This document shows positions 43,510-52,199 of a stretch of 64,000 nt of DNA, one piece after another. The translations under genes and the position numbers were made by a program. Position 1 is the stretch's first letter; each line of letters starts with the position of its first letter. The stretch is from an uncultured Agathobaculum sp. (lineage in GTDB: Bacteria; Bacillota; Clostridia; Oscillospirales; Butyricicoccaceae). A model generated the notes under the pieces. The model saw only the letters and a list, made by a program, of their open reading frames with translations, did no database searches and was not told the origin of the DNA. The DNA lies in the NCBI RefSeq assembly GCF_944384765.1, contig NZ_CALWUM010000004.1, positions 1 through 64,000 of the forward strand, read 5' to 3'.

Positions 43510-44844
43510 TTATACGAGACGGCTCTCCAGCTCCTTGCGGCGCTCCTCAAAGCCCGGCTTGCCGAGCAGCGCGAACATGTTCTTCTTATATGCCTCAACA
43601 CCCGGCTGGTTGAACGGGTTGACACCCAGCAGATAGCCCGAAATGCCACAGGCCTTCTCAAAGAAATAAACCAGATAGCCAAAGTGCCATGCGTCCGCCT
43701 TGTCGATCTCGACGATGATGTTGGGCGTGCCGCCGTCCATGTGCGCCATCAGCGTGCCCTGATATGCCTTGGAGTTGACAAACTGCACGCTCTTGCCCGC
43801 CAGATAGTTCAGGCCATCGATATCCTCAGCCGTCTCCTCGATATAGCTCTCCGAGCGCGGCTCGCGCACCCAGACCACGGTCTCAAACATGCTGCGCGTG
43901 CCGTCCTGGATGAACTGGCCGATCGAGTGCAGGTCGGTCGAGAAATTCGCCGAGGTGGCGAAGATGCCCTTGTGATCCTTGCCCTCGGACTCGTCAAACA
44001 GCTGCTTGAACCACTCGCCCAGCATGACCAGCGCGGGCTCGTAGTTGACCAAGATCTCCATGGACTTGCCCTTCTGGTGCAGGATGTTGCGCAGCGCCGC
44101 ATACTTGGCGCAGTCGTGGTCTGTACCCTCAGCAAACGCCTGACGCGCCGCAGCCGCGCCCGCCATGGCCGCGTCGATGTCCACGCCAGCCGCCGCCATC
44201 GGCAGCAGGCCGACCGCGGTCAGCACGGAAAAGCGGCCGCCAACGTCGTCCGGCACGACAAAGGTCTCGTAGCCCTCGTCGTCCGCGAGCTTTTTGAGCG
44301 CACCGCGCGCCTTATCGGTCGTGGCGAAGATGCGCTCCTTTGCGCCCTCCTTGCCGTATCTGTCCTCACACAGCTTTTTGAAAATACGGAATGCGATGGC
44401 CGGCTCGGTCGTAGTGCCCGACTTGGAGATCACGTTGATGCCGAAATCGCGGTCGCCGATGATCTTGATGACGTCGTTGAGATAGGACGACGAGATGTTG
44501 CTGCCGACAAAATAGACCTCCGGAATGCCCTCCGGGCGGACACTGTTGTACATCTGGCCGTTTACAAACTCGATCGCCGCACGCGCACCCAGATAGGAAC
44601 CGCCGATGCCGATGACGACCAGCACATCGCAGGTCTGCTGAATCTTCTTGGCCGCCGCCTTGATGCGGGCGAATTCTTCCTTGTCATAGTTTTCGGGCAG
44701 GTCAATCCATCCCAAAAAGTCATTGCCTGCGCCCGTGCGGGCGTGCAGCGTGTCCTGCGCCGCCTTGACCAGCGGCGCCATGCATGCGAGCTCGTTTTCT
44801 CCGACAAAGCCCTTCAGACCTGTCAGTTTCAGTTCCATTGCCAT
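43510..44844 (-). CDS. pgi: Glucose-6-phosphate isomerase
   Basis: A 444-residue phosphosugar isomerase of the short Firmicutes form, glucose-6-P to fructose-6-P. Motifs: [13 protein letters not shown] (phosphate site), [30 protein letters not shown], and the C-terminal [18 protein letters not shown]. The ATG at 44844 (or two codons later) follows AAGGGG. It has its own promoter (44908-44935) and terminator, so it is monocistronic. Confidence 0.96.
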   Translation of the reverse strand: MAMELKLTGLKGFVGENELACMAPLVKAAQDTLHARTGAGNDFLGWIDLPENYDKEEFARIKAAAKKIQQTCDVLVVIGIGGSYLGARAAIEFVNGQMYNSVRPEGIPEVYFVGSNISSSYLNDVIKIIGDRDFGINVISKSGTTTEPAIAFRIFKKLCEDRYGKEGAKERIFATTDKARGALKKLADDEGYETFVVPDDVGGRFSVLTAVGLLPMAAAGVDIDAAMAGAAAARQAFAEGTDHDCAKYAALRNILHQKGKSMEILVNYEPALVMLGEWFKQLFDESEGKDHKGIFATSANFSTDLHSIGQFIQDGTRSMFETVVWVREPRSESYIEETAEDIDGLNYLAGKSVQFVNSKAYQGTLMAHMDGGTPNIIVEIDKADAWHFGYLVYFFEKACGISGYLLGVNPFNQPGVEAYKKNMFALLGKPGFEERRKELESRLV

Positions 44845-44907
44845 AACTGCATTTCCCCTTTTAATGATAGTTCAGCACTTTTGCTGGTTAATACAACCTT
44901 TTCCATC

Positions 44908-44935
44908 AGTATAACATATCTGTGAAAAATCGCAA
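44908..44935 (-). promoter_or_regulatory. pgi promoter
   Basis: Minus strand: TTGCGA (44930-44935), 16 nt, TATACT (44908-44913). Confidence 0.65.
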
Positions 44936-45024
44936 GGTTTTTGTTTATTTTCTACAAACTTTTTACTTTTACCACAGAACGCTCCCGTATATTTTGCCTT
45001 CTCTCACAGCAGAAAAGTAAAAAA

Positions 45025-45054
45025 ACACCGCTTCTCCATTTGGAAAAGCGGTGT
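45025..45054 (-). terminator. Intrinsic terminator after glyA
   Basis: ACACCGCTTCTCC (45025-45037) pairs with GGAAAAGCGGTGT (45042-45054). On the minus strand a T7 run follows. Confidence 0.9.
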
Positions 45055-45065
45055 CTGAAAAAAAC

Positions 45066-46307
45066 TCAGTAAATCGGGAAGCTGGCGCAGATATCGGTCA
45101 CATTGTGACGGATCTCATCCGCCTTGTTCTCGAAGTCGGTTGCAGCCTGCCAGATGAACTCGGCGATGTGCAGCATCTCGGGTTCGCCGAAGCCGCGCGA
45201 GGTGACCGCCGGGGTGCCGACACGCTGGCCCGAGGTGACGAACGGGCTTTCCGGGTCGTTCGGGATGGTGTTCTTGTTGGCGGTGATATACACCTGATCC
45301 AGACGGTTCTGCAGCTCCTTGCCGGTTACGCCGGTCTTGCGCAGGTCGATCAGCATCAGGTGGTTGTCCGTGCCGCCGGAAACCAGATCAAAGCCCTGCT
45401 TCATCAGCGCGTCCGCCAGCACCTTGGCGTTGGTGACGACCTGCTGCTGATACGCCTTGAACTCGGGCCTCAGCGCCTCGCCGAAGCAAACCGCCTTGGC
45501 GGCAATCACATGCTCGAGCGGGCCGCCCTGGGTGCCCGGGAAGATCGCCTTGTTGAGCTTTTTGCCCAGCTCCTCATTGTTGGAGAGGATGACACCGCCG
45601 CGCGGACCGCGCAGGGTCTTGTGGGTGGTGGTGGTGACCACATCCGCATAGGGCAGCGGGTTCATGTGCAGGCCGGCTGCAACCAGGCCCGCGATGTGCG
45701 CCATATCGACGAACAGATAAGCGCCGACCTCGTGCGCAATCTCCGCGAACTTGGCGAAATCGATTGCACGCGGATAAGCGGACGCGCCCGCGATGATCAT
45801 CTTGGGCTGCTCCTTCTTGGCCAGGTCGCGCACCTGGTCGTAGTCGATAAAGCCGTTTTCGTCCACACCGTAGGACACGATATGGTACAGCAGGCCGGAC
45901 TGGTTGACCGGCGAGCCATGCGTCAGATGGCCGCCGTTGTCCAGGCTCATGCCGAGCACGGTATCACCCGGCTTGCACAGCGCCTGATAAACCGCCATGT
46001 TCGCCTGCGCGCCCGAGTGGGGCTGCACATTGGCGTATTTGGCGCCAAAAATTTCACACACACGTTTGATGGCCAGATTTTCGACCTCATCGACGCACTC
46101 GCAGCCGCCGTAATAGCGCTTGCCCGGATAGCCCTCTGCATACTTATTGGTGAGCACCGAACCCATCGCCGCCATAACAGCTTCGCTGACGATGTTCTCC
46201 GATGCGATCAGCTCAATGTTGCGCGCCTGACGGTCGTACTCCGCCTGAATCAAACGGCCGAGTTCGGGGTCATACGCCTTTACAAATTCCATTGCCTCGC
46301 GTACCAT
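45066..46307 (-). CDS. glyA: Serine hydroxymethyltransferase
   Basis: A 413-residue PLP enzyme interconverting serine and glycine with tetrahydrofolate one-carbon transfer. PLP lysine in [14 protein letters not shown] (K230), N-terminal IELIASEN, and [13 protein letters not shown] are all present. The length is normal. GGAGG precedes the ATG. An extended -10 candidate (TGCTAAAAT, minus strand, near 46365) lies upstream; I found no glycine or THF riboswitch in the 200-bp gap to nth. Confidence 0.97.
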   Translation of the reverse strand: MVREAMEFVKAYDPELGRLIQAEYDRQARNIELIASENIVSEAVMAAMGSVLTNKYAEGYPGKRYYGGCECVDEVENLAIKRVCEIFGAKYANVQPHSGAQANMAVYQALCKPGDTVLGMSLDNGGHLTHGSPVNQSGLLYHIVSYGVDENGFIDYDQVRDLAKKEQPKMIIAGASAYPRAIDFAKFAEIAHEVGAYLFVDMAHIAGLVAAGLHMNPLPYADVVTTTTHKTLRGPRGGVILSNNEELGKKLNKAIFPGTQGGPLEHVIAAKAVCFGEALRPEFKAYQQQVVTNAKVLADALMKQGFDLVSGGTDNHLMLIDLRKTGVTGKELQNRLDQVYITANKNTIPNDPESPFVTSGQRVGTPAVTSRGFGEPEMLHIAEFIWQAATDFENKADEIRHNVTDICASFPIY

Positions 46308-46450
46308 ATTTCAACCTCCATCACAACGTGAGATAGTTTCTGTCTTTTTATTAAAACACATTTTAGCACTTTATTCTATTGGCAAACATATAGATTTTCT
46401 CCTGTCCTGACAGCTCTTTATGTTAAAATTGTAAAATGTCAACCTGCGCC

Positions 46451-46478
46451 TTGCTTTTTTTGTACCGTGTGCTATGAT
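46451..46478 (+). promoter_or_regulatory. nth promoter
   Basis: TTGCTT (46451-46456), 16 nt, TATGAT (46473-46478). Confidence 0.6.
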
Positions 46479-46510
46479 AGAAACATCTACGCTGTCGGGA
46501 GTTGTTTGTT

Positions 46511-47149
46511 ATGACAAAAAAGGAACGCGCAGCCGCGGTAACCGAACTGCTCAAATCGGTCTATCCGGAGGCGGTATGCGCGCTGCATTATACGCATGAT
46601 TACGAGCTGCTGTTCGCCACGCGCCTGTCCGCCCAGTGCACGGATGCGCGCGTCAATATCGTGACAGAAAAGCTGTTTCAGCAGTTCCCCACACTCGAGA
46701 GCTTCGCTCAGGCGCCTGAGGAGGAGATCGCTGAAGCGATCAAGACCTGCGGCCTGTTTCGCACCAAGGCGCGCGACCTCAAGGCCTGTGCGATCATGCT
46801 GCTGAGTGAGTTTGACGGCAAGGTGCCGGACAATATGGAGGATCTGCTGCGGCTGCCCGGCGTCGGCCGCAAAACCGCCAACCTCATTCTGGGCGATATT
46901 TACGGCCAGCCCGCCATTGTGGCCGACACGCACTGCATCCGCCTGTCCAACCGGCTGGGCTTTGTCAAAAATGAGAAGGACCCGGTCAAGGTAGAAAAGG
47001 CGCTGCGCGCGCTGATCGACCCGGCGGAGTCCTCGGACTTCTGCCACCGGCTGGTGCTGTTCGGCCGCGAGCACTGCACCGCCCGCAGCCCCAAATGCGA
47101 GGGCTGCCCGCTCGGCGCTGTGTGCCCGTCCTACCCAATCACCAAGTAA
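46511..47149 (+). CDS. nth: Endonuclease III (DNA glycosylase/AP lyase)
   Basis: A 212-residue bifunctional base-excision repair enzyme for oxidised pyrimidines. Helix-hairpin-helix LPGVGRKTANLIL with catalytic K121, catalytic D139 in VADTHCIRLSNR, and the 4Fe-4S cluster ligands C189, C196, C199 and C205 (C-x6-C-x2-C-x5-C). The ATG at 46511 follows GGGAG; a TTG three codons earlier is less likely. Monocistronic, with its own promoter and terminator. Confidence 0.95.
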   Translation: MTKKERAAAVTELLKSVYPEAVCALHYTHDYELLFATRLSAQCTDARVNIVTEKLFQQFPTLESFAQAPEEEIAEAIKTCGLFRTKARDLKACAIMLLSEFDGKVPDNMEDLLRLPGVGRKTANLILGDIYGQPAIVADTHCIRLSNRLGFVKNEKDPVKVEKALRALIDPAESSDFCHRLVLFGREHCTARSPKCEGCPLGAVCPSYPITK

Positions 47150-47179
47150 GCCGCCTCCAAATACACAAATACATATAAA

Positions 47180-47202
47180 AAGACCTGCCCCCGGCAGGTC
47201 TT
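47180..47202. terminator. Bidirectional terminator between nth and the methyltransferase gene
   Basis: AAGACCTGCC (47180-47189) pairs with GGCAGGTCTT (47193-47202), with A and T runs on both sides. Confidence 0.9.
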
Positions 47203-47204
47203 TT

Positions 47205-47939
47205 TTATTGTTTCTCGCCTCGCAGAATCAGCATCATTGGGCGGCGCATTTCGTCCGCCATGCCCGGAATGGTGTCGATCATCTGCTGTGTCGGCTGCGG
47301 CTCGGCCAGACCGGTGAGCGCAAACCCGTTTTCGAGCAGCGCGCCGACATAGCTGGTCAGCGTGCGGTGATATTTGGTCATCCGCTCGCCGAGAAACACC
47401 GCCTGCCGGGCACCTTCGCAGAAATAGTGGTCCACCGGGAAATGCAGAATGCTGCCCTGCGCGTCGCGGTACCAGTCCTGCGTACCTTCGGCTGTGAACA
47501 CCGGATGCTCACACGAAAATACAAACACCCCGCCCGGCCGCAGCCAGCGCGCAATCCGGCGCACAAGCGCATCCAAATCCGCTACATAATGCAGCGCCAG
47601 CGAGCTGAGCACCACATCAAATGAGTCCGCTGCAAAATCCGCATCTTCGATCGCCAGACGGCGATAGGCAATGCCCGGCGCTGCGTGGTCACGCTGCGCG
47701 ACCGCAAGCATTTTCTCCGAAAGGTCGATTCCCAGCACCGACCGCGCGCCATGCTCAGCTGCATACGCACAGTGCCAGCCGTATCCGCAGCCGAGGTCGA
47801 GCACATCCCGTCCGTCGAAATCCGGCAGCAGCCTGCGCAGCGTGGGCCACTCTCCTGCGCCCGCAAGTCCCAGGCGCGAGCGGTCCATCTGCGCATATTT
47901 CGCAAAAAACAACGGATCATCGTATTTATTTTCCTTCAC
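47205..47939 (-). CDS. Class I SAM-dependent methyltransferase
   Basis: A 244-residue methyltransferase with the SAM motif VLDLGCGYGWH (residues 46-56), an acidic end of strand 2 (GIDLSEKML), and SFDVVLSSLALHYV, of the UbiE/Methyltransf_11 type. The C-terminal part (TKYHRTLTSYVGALLENGF) resembles small-molecule methyltransferases. The substrate is unknown. The GTG at 47939 overlaps the coaX end by 14 nt with GAGAGG just upstream; a GTG at 47969 is an alternative. Confidence 0.82.
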   Translation of the reverse strand: MKENKYDDPLFFAKYAQMDRSRLGLAGAGEWPTLRRLLPDFDGRDVLDLGCGYGWHCAYAAEHGARSVLGIDLSEKMLAVAQRDHAAPGIAYRRLAIEDADFAADSFDVVLSSLALHYVADLDALVRRIARWLRPGGVFVFSCEHPVFTAEGTQDWYRDAQGSILHFPVDHYFCEGARQAVFLGERMTKYHRTLTSYVGALLENGFALTGLAEPQPTQQMIDTIPGMADEMRRPMMLILRGEKQ

Positions 47940-48759
47940 GCCATTCCTCTCCCTCGTCGGCCTCCTCACTGTTCAAGTGGCGGCCGGCGAACGCCGGGCG
48001 GTTGTTCTCATAAATCAGGCGCAGTCCTTCCAGCGTCAGGTTGGGGTCTACCTCGTCGATCAGATCGCAGTAGGACGCCATCATGCGGCCCATGCCGCCC
48101 GTCGCCACAACGCGGGCGTTGCCGCCGAGCTCTTTCTGAATATCCAGGATGATACCGGTCAGCGCGCCGACATAGCCGCGCACCGCGCCCGACTGCATGG
48201 ACTGCACCGTAGTCTTGCCGATGGCGTGCTCAGGCCGCTCGATGTCCACGCGCGGCAGCTTGGATGCCTTGAGGAACAGCGCCTCCATGGCCACCTTGAT
48301 GCCCGGAAAGATCGCGCCGCCCTGATAGGCGCCGTTTTCGTCGATCGCGTCAAACGTCGTCGCCGTGCCGATGTCCACAATGATCAGCGGCTTGCCGTAT
48401 TTGCGCACCGCACTGACCGCGTTGACCAGGCGGTCCGTGCCGACTTCACGCGGGTTGGCATAGCAGTTTTCAATGCCGATATCCACATCGCGTCCCGCGA
48501 CCACCGGCTGCACGTTCAGATACTTGCGGATCGCATTGATCAGCGTGTACATCACCGGCGGCACAACCGAGGCGATGATCACCGCGCGGGTTTCGGCGCG
48601 GTCGATGCCGTGAAAGTGATAGTACTGCGAGATCTGCATACCCAGCTCGTCCGAGGTGCGCTCGGCATTGGTCGAGATGCGGAATGAACCGCGCAGCTTG
48701 TCCCCCTCATATAATCCGAATACCATGTTGGTATTGCCTACGTCAATCGCCAATAACAT
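47926..48759 (-). CDS. coaX: Type III pantothenate kinase
   Basis: A 277-residue ASKHA-fold kinase for the first step of coenzyme A synthesis; CoaX needs a monovalent cation and is not feedback-inhibited. Motifs: LLAIDVGNTN (N terminus), PREVGTDRLVNA, IIVDIGTATTFDAID, and VVATGGMGRMM. AGGGGAAA precedes the ATG. It lies between a phosphodiesterase gene (12-bp gap) and the methyltransferase gene (overlap), one operon. Confidence 0.95.
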   Translation of the reverse strand: MLLAIDVGNTNMVFGLYEGDKLRGSFRISTNAERTSDELGMQISQYYHFHGIDRAETRAVIIASVVPPVMYTLINAIRKYLNVQPVVAGRDVDIGIENCYANPREVGTDRLVNAVSAVRKYGKPLIIVDIGTATTFDAIDENGAYQGGAIFPGIKVAMEALFLKASKLPRVDIERPEHAIGKTTVQSMQSGAVRGYVGALTGIILDIQKELGGNARVVATGGMGRMMASYCDLIDEVDPNLTLEGLRLIYENNRPAFAGRHLNSEEADEGEEWREGK

Positions 48760-48771
48760 AACGTTTTCCCC

Positions 48772-49287
48772 TTACCGTCCGATTTTCTCCCGGCGGAGCA
48801 GCCCGCCGTCCTCATTGAGGATTTCGAGCAGCTGCGCCGACCCGTTTTCCACAGTCAGCCGCGCATAGCTCGCCGGGCCGCCGCGCGGCAGGCTGATGCT
48901 GCCCGGATTGCACACCAGCACCCCTGCATTCCATTCCACCTGCACCCGGTGCGTGTGTCCGAAAAAGGCCAGGCCGCAGCCTTCCTCCCGGGCGCGCTGC
49001 GCGATCATATCGCAGCCGCTGTGCGCCCGCTCACGGTGCCCGTGCGTCAGATACATCCGCACGCCACCCAGCGTGGTCACACAGAAAAGCGGCACATCCA
49101 GGTCAAAATCGTTATTCCCGCGCACGCCCAGCACGGTCAGCCCGGAAAAAATGCGCGCAACTTCCGCTGCATCCTCCGCATGGTCGCCCAGATGCAGCAC
49201 CACATCCGGTTTTTCGCGATCGATCACATATACCATGGTGGTGTTATAGCCGTGCGAATCGGCAAACGCCAAAATCTTCAAATCCAA
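48772..49287 (-). CDS. YfcE/MJ0936-type metallophosphodiesterase
   Basis: A 171-residue calcineurin-like phosphoesterase. All dimetal motifs are present: DSH (10-12), GDH (34-36), GNND (57-60), THGH (81-84) and GHTH (110-113). The family hydrolyses phosphodiesters in vitro; the physiological substrate is unknown. The start is TTG at 49287 behind GGGGGCGG; no ATG is available. First gene of the phosphodiesterase-coaX-methyltransferase operon. Confidence 0.88.
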   Translation of the reverse strand: MDLKILAFADSHGYNTTMVYVIDREKPDVVLHLGDHAEDAAEVARIFSGLTVLGVRGNNDFDLDVPLFCVTTLGGVRMYLTHGHRERAHSGCDMIAQRAREEGCGLAFFGHTHRVQVEWNAGVLVCNPGSISLPRGGPASYARLTVENGSAQLLEILNEDGGLLRREKIGR

Positions 49288-49415
49288 GCCGCCCCCTTCG
49301 CCGCGATAGGTGTATTTTACACCCCGTGCGCGCGCTTGTAAACCCAGTCAATCACATTTTTTACCGGCCGGGCATATACTGTCAACAAACCAAGTTTGGA
49401 AAGGGATGGAAGCCA

Positions 49416-49682
49416 ATGGCCGACCAGAATGAACTCCTCCGCCGTCTCGCCGCGCAGACCGGCAACCCGGATGCGGCCGCCCGTCTGCGCGCCGCTCTGA
49501 ACACCCCGGACGGCAGAAAGGCCGCGCAGGTGATCTCCTCGCAGCACGCCGCGGCGCTCGAGCGCGCCGCGCAGGCCGCGCAGCGCGGCGACATGGGCGA
49601 GGCTGCACGCCTCGCTCAGCAGCTGATGCAGACCCCGGAGGGCGCGCAGCTGGCGCAAAAGCTCCGGCAGATTTTCCGATAA
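49416..49682 (+). CDS. Small Ala/Gln-rich helical protein (first of three)
   Basis: An 88-residue, predicted all-helical soluble protein (MADQNELLRRLAAQTGNPDA at the start), rich in Ala, Gln and Arg. No family is recognised. The ATG at 49416 lies after GGAAAGGG. TATACT at 49375-49380 may be the -10 of a promoter. It heads a tight three-gene run (gaps 12 and 24 bp). Confidence 0.65.
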   Translation: MADQNELLRRLAAQTGNPDAAARLRAALNTPDGRKAAQVISSQHAAALERAAQAAQRGDMGEAARLAQQLMQTPEGAQLAQKLRQIFR

Positions 49683-49694
49683 GGGGGCAGGCGC

Positions 49695-50078
49695 ATGGAC
49701 AACGATATGCTCTCCGCGCTGCTGAACGACCCGGAAAAACTGCAAAGCGCCATGCAGGCGGTTTCGGGCATGCTGGGCAGCGCGCCGTCCGAGAGTCCGC
49801 CGCCCACAGCCGACTATGATCCCACTGCGGATATGATGCAGCGTGCGCTGCCCGTCCTCGGCGCGATCGTGCAGAGCGGCCAGGGTGCGGTGCGGCAGGA
49901 AAAACGCACCCTGCTGGGCGCGCTCAAGCCGTTTGTGACAGACGAGGTCGCCGGACAGTTCGACCACGCACTGCGCCTGGTCAGCATGGCGCGTATGGCG
50001 CGCGCAGCCATGGGACAGCTCGGGCAGCTTGGCCAGTCTGCCCCGCCGTCCGGCAGTGAGCCACCGCAGGCGCGCTGA
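49695..50078 (+). CDS. Small Ala/Met-rich helical protein (second of three)
   Basis: A 127-residue protein: N-terminal helix (MDNDMLSALLNDPEKLQSAM), a Pro/Ser-rich linker, then a Met/Ala-rich helical part (RLVSMARMARAAMGQLGQLG) and a Pro-rich tail. No family is recognised. A GGGGG site precedes the ATG. The Asp-Pro-Glu motif and helical repeats resemble scaffolding rather than enzymes. Confidence 0.65.
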   Translation: MDNDMLSALLNDPEKLQSAMQAVSGMLGSAPSESPPPTADYDPTADMMQRALPVLGAIVQSGQGAVRQEKRTLLGALKPFVTDEVAGQFDHALRLVSMARMARAAMGQLGQLGQSAPPSGSEPPQAR

Positions 50079-50102
50079 CGCAAAAGGAGGCGAAATCCGC
50101 TT

Positions 50103-50366
50103 TTGTATAACCGCTATCTTGCCGCGGCAGCCGAGGACACGCAGCCGCCCGGTCCTCCTCCGTCCCACCCGCCCGAAGCCTCGGCCGCAGCCTTTTCTGT
50201 CCCGGGGCGCGGACTGTCCGGCCGGCTGCAAAACCTCCGGCTGGATATGGACACGATCATCGTGCTGGTCATCGTGTGGTTTTTGCTGACCGGCGACGAT
50301 GACGGCGACGGCATCGACTGGGAGCAGCTGATCCTGATCGGCGTGCTGCTCCTGCTGGGGGTATAG
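50103..50366 (+). CDS. Small two-helix membrane protein (third of three)
   Basis: An 87-residue protein starting at TTG 50103 after AGGAGG (12 nt). The Pro/Ala-rich cytoplasmic half is followed by two short hydrophobic helices (TIIVLVIVWFLLTG and QLILIGVLLLLGV) separated by an acidic loop (DDDGDGIDWE). No family is recognised. It is likely the membrane partner of the two soluble proteins encoded just upstream. A terminator follows. Confidence 0.6.
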   Translation: MYNRYLAAAAEDTQPPGPPPSHPPEASAAAFSVPGRGLSGRLQNLRLDMDTIIVLVIVWFLLTGDDDGDGIDWEQLILIGVLLLLGV

Positions 50367-50392
50367 CGCCCTGCTTCTCCAGCAGCAAACCG

Positions 50393-50414
50393 GGCCGGCG
50401 CCTGCCGGCCTTTT
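50393..50414 (+). terminator. Intrinsic terminator of the three-gene small-protein unit
   Basis: GGCCGGC (50393-50399) pairs with GCCGGCC (50404-50410), followed by TTTT. Confidence 0.85.
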
Positions 50415-50482
50415 GCTTTGCCACAAACAAGCGATTTTCTCCTGTTTTTCACAAAAACCGCCCTCTTTTACAGAAACAGATA

Positions 50483-50511
50483 TTGTGTTCATTTTCCGTT
50501 TGTGATATAGT
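50483..50511 (+). promoter_or_regulatory. TetR-family gene promoter
   Basis: TTGTGT (50483-50488), 17 nt, TATAGT (50506-50511). An AT-rich near-palindrome (ATACATATATATGAAATAT) follows and could be an autoregulatory site. Confidence 0.6.
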
Positions 50512-50578
50512 TTATGATACATATATATGAAATATAGCCGGTCAGGCAACGGCCCGGCTGCAGAACGGAGGGATCGCT

Positions 50579-51124
50579 GTGGCAAATCAGGAGGATAAGA
50601 GAATCCGGCGCACCAAAAAGCTGCTGCGCCAGGCGCTGACGCACCTGATGCAGCAAAAGGATTTCCAGAGCATCACGGTAACCGACGTGGTGCGCGAGGC
50701 GGACATCAATCGCGGTACGTTTTACGCGCACTACCGCGATGTATACGACCTGCGCGAGCAGATCGAGGCCGAGATGATCGCGGATTTCCGATCCATGATC
50801 GCCGGGCTGCGGCCGAGCGAGGCTGCCACGCTCCAGCCCGTCCTCACCCGGGCGATGGATTATCTGGAGGAGAACCGCGAGATCGTCACCGCGCTCGTCC
50901 GCGTCAGCGGCACCGAGGGTTTCGGCAAAAAGCTGATCGGCGTGCTGGCCGAGTGCTGGCTGGAAATGCGGCCGCAGCGCAGCATGGAAAACGTCTATAT
51001 TGCGCGGTTTGTTGCGACCGGCATTGTCGGCATGCTGGAAAAGTGGATCACCGAGGCGCAGCCCATTCCCAAGTGCGAAATGGTGGCGCTGATGATGCGT
51101 CTGCTGTCCGCACTGCCCTCTTAA
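50579..51124 (+). CDS. TetR/AcrR-family transcriptional regulator
   Basis: A 181-residue regulator. N-terminal HTH (ITVTDVVREADINRGTFYAH, residues about 32-51) and a C-terminal ligand domain of the short TetR_C type (MENVYIARFVATGIVGMLEKW). GTG start at 50579 behind GGAGGG. Its target is unknown: the next plus-strand gene is far away, and the phosphonate genes are convergent. It is followed by hairpin-mosaic copy B, whose outer hairpins are this gene's terminator. Confidence 0.88.
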   Translation: MANQEDKRIRRTKKLLRQALTHLMQQKDFQSITVTDVVREADINRGTFYAHYRDVYDLREQIEAEMIADFRSMIAGLRPSEAATLQPVLTRAMDYLEENREIVTALVRVSGTEGFGKKLIGVLAECWLEMRPQRSMENVYIARFVATGIVGMLEKWITEAQPIPKCEMVALMMRLLSALPS

Positions 51125-51136
51125 ACCCAAAACAGC

Positions 51137-51405
51137 AAACGGGAACGCGATGCGTTCCCGTTTCAGCTTGTCGAAAAAGTCCTTCGCGCCGCAGCGCGCA
51201 TAAAATAGGAAATTGCGGCAAGCCGCAATTTCCATAAAATCCGGGGACATGTGCCTCGGATTTTATTCCAACCGCTGGCAAGTGTGCCTGAAAGGCGCGC
51301 GCAGACAGCGGAATTTTCGATCGGAAGCGTGGTTCCGATCGAGAGGCTGTTCGAAAAACCATGTTTTTCGACAGCCTCAAACGGGAACGCAATGCGTTCC
51401 CGTTT
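51137..51405 (+). repeat. Hairpin-mosaic element, copy B, flanked by duplicated terminators
   Basis: A 215-bp core (51164-51378) between two near-identical 27-bp hairpins (51137-51163 and 51379-51405, AAACGGGAACGC...CCCGTTT, one mismatch). Core: M1 51208-51233 (GGAAATTGCGGC/GCCGCAATTTCC), M2 51234-51266 (ATAAAATCCG/CGGATTTTAT), M3 51272-51311 (CCGCTG/CAGCGG), M4 51318-51341 (identical to copy A), M5 51343-51378. Same core ends and same length as copy A, but inside a different host terminator. Confidence 0.92.
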
Positions 51406-51419
51406 TTGCTTTTGTCCGG

Positions 51420-52199
51420 TCAATCCTGCGCGCGCATCCAGGCCGGCAGGTCGGCAATGGATTGCAGCACATCGTCCGCGCCCGCGTCCAGGAAGGTGCG
51501 GCGCGCCCTGTCGCAGGCTGCCGCACGCGCGTCAGGCGCCAGCGCCTCGTATTCTTGCTGCGTCAGGCCGAGCACGCTGCTGCCCTCGATCACGCCGAGC
51601 GAAATGACGCCTGCATTTTTGCCCTCGCGCACGTCGGACACCGTGTCCCCCACCTTGACAACCGTGCGCACATCCATGATCCCGAACTGCTGCATATTGC
51701 GGAAGATCATATAGGGATAGGGGCGGCCCATGCCGCCGACGCTGTCCGGGCTGCACCAGTAGTCCGGCGCATAACCCTGCGCCTGCGCCGCAGGGACAAC
51801 AACCGCCATCATGGAGTCCGTGTAGCCGGTCGTCGAGCCGATGGGCAGGCCCATGCCGCGCAGCTGCGCGACCGTCTCACACACGCCCGGCTTGGGGGCG
51901 GCGTAGTCCGCCAGGCTCTCCATCAGCTTGTCCTCAAACACATGGTAAATGGCCTCCACATCCTCGTCTGACGCGGTTATGCCTGTATGCGCCTGCCACT
52001 GTGCGGCAATGCGCTCCATGCCCAGCATGGTGCGGATGTGGTCGCGCTTGAGCATACCCATCGGGGCGCGGATCTCATCCATGGTGGGCTGCACATCAAA
52101 CGCGCGGAATGCCTTGTCAATCGCCGCGACCGGCGCAAAGCTGCCGTAATCGACCGTTGTGCCCGCCCAGTCGAATACCACCAGTTTCAGCTTGCCCAT
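51420..52199 (-). CDS. phnX: Phosphonoacetaldehyde hydrolase (phosphonatase)
   Basis: A 259-residue HAD-family enzyme cleaving phosphonoacetaldehyde to acetaldehyde and phosphate. Nucleophile Asp in VVFDWAGTTVD (D10), the Schiff-base lysine in GMLKRDH (K51), STTGYTDSMM and VKVGDTVSDVREG are visible. The ATG overlaps the phnW stop by 13 nt, so translation is coupled. Last gene of the 2-aminoethylphosphonate locus. Confidence 0.95.
   Translation of the reverse strand: MGKLKLVVFDWAGTTVDYGSFAPVAAIDKAFRAFDVQPTMDEIRAPMGMLKRDHIRTMLGMERIAAQWQAHTGITASDEDVEAIYHVFEDKLMESLADYAAPKPGVCETVAQLRGMGLPIGSTTGYTDSMMAVVVPAAQAQGYAPDYWCSPDSVGGMGRPYPYMIFRNMQQFGIMDVRTVVKVGDTVSDVREGKNAGVISLGVIEGSSVLGLTQQEYEALAPDARAAACDRARRTFLDAGADDVLQSIADLPAWMRAQD

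Noticed and set aside
46308..46510. Possible glycine or THF riboswitch upstream of glyA
   Set aside because: The AT-rich gap shows no conserved aptamer motifs.
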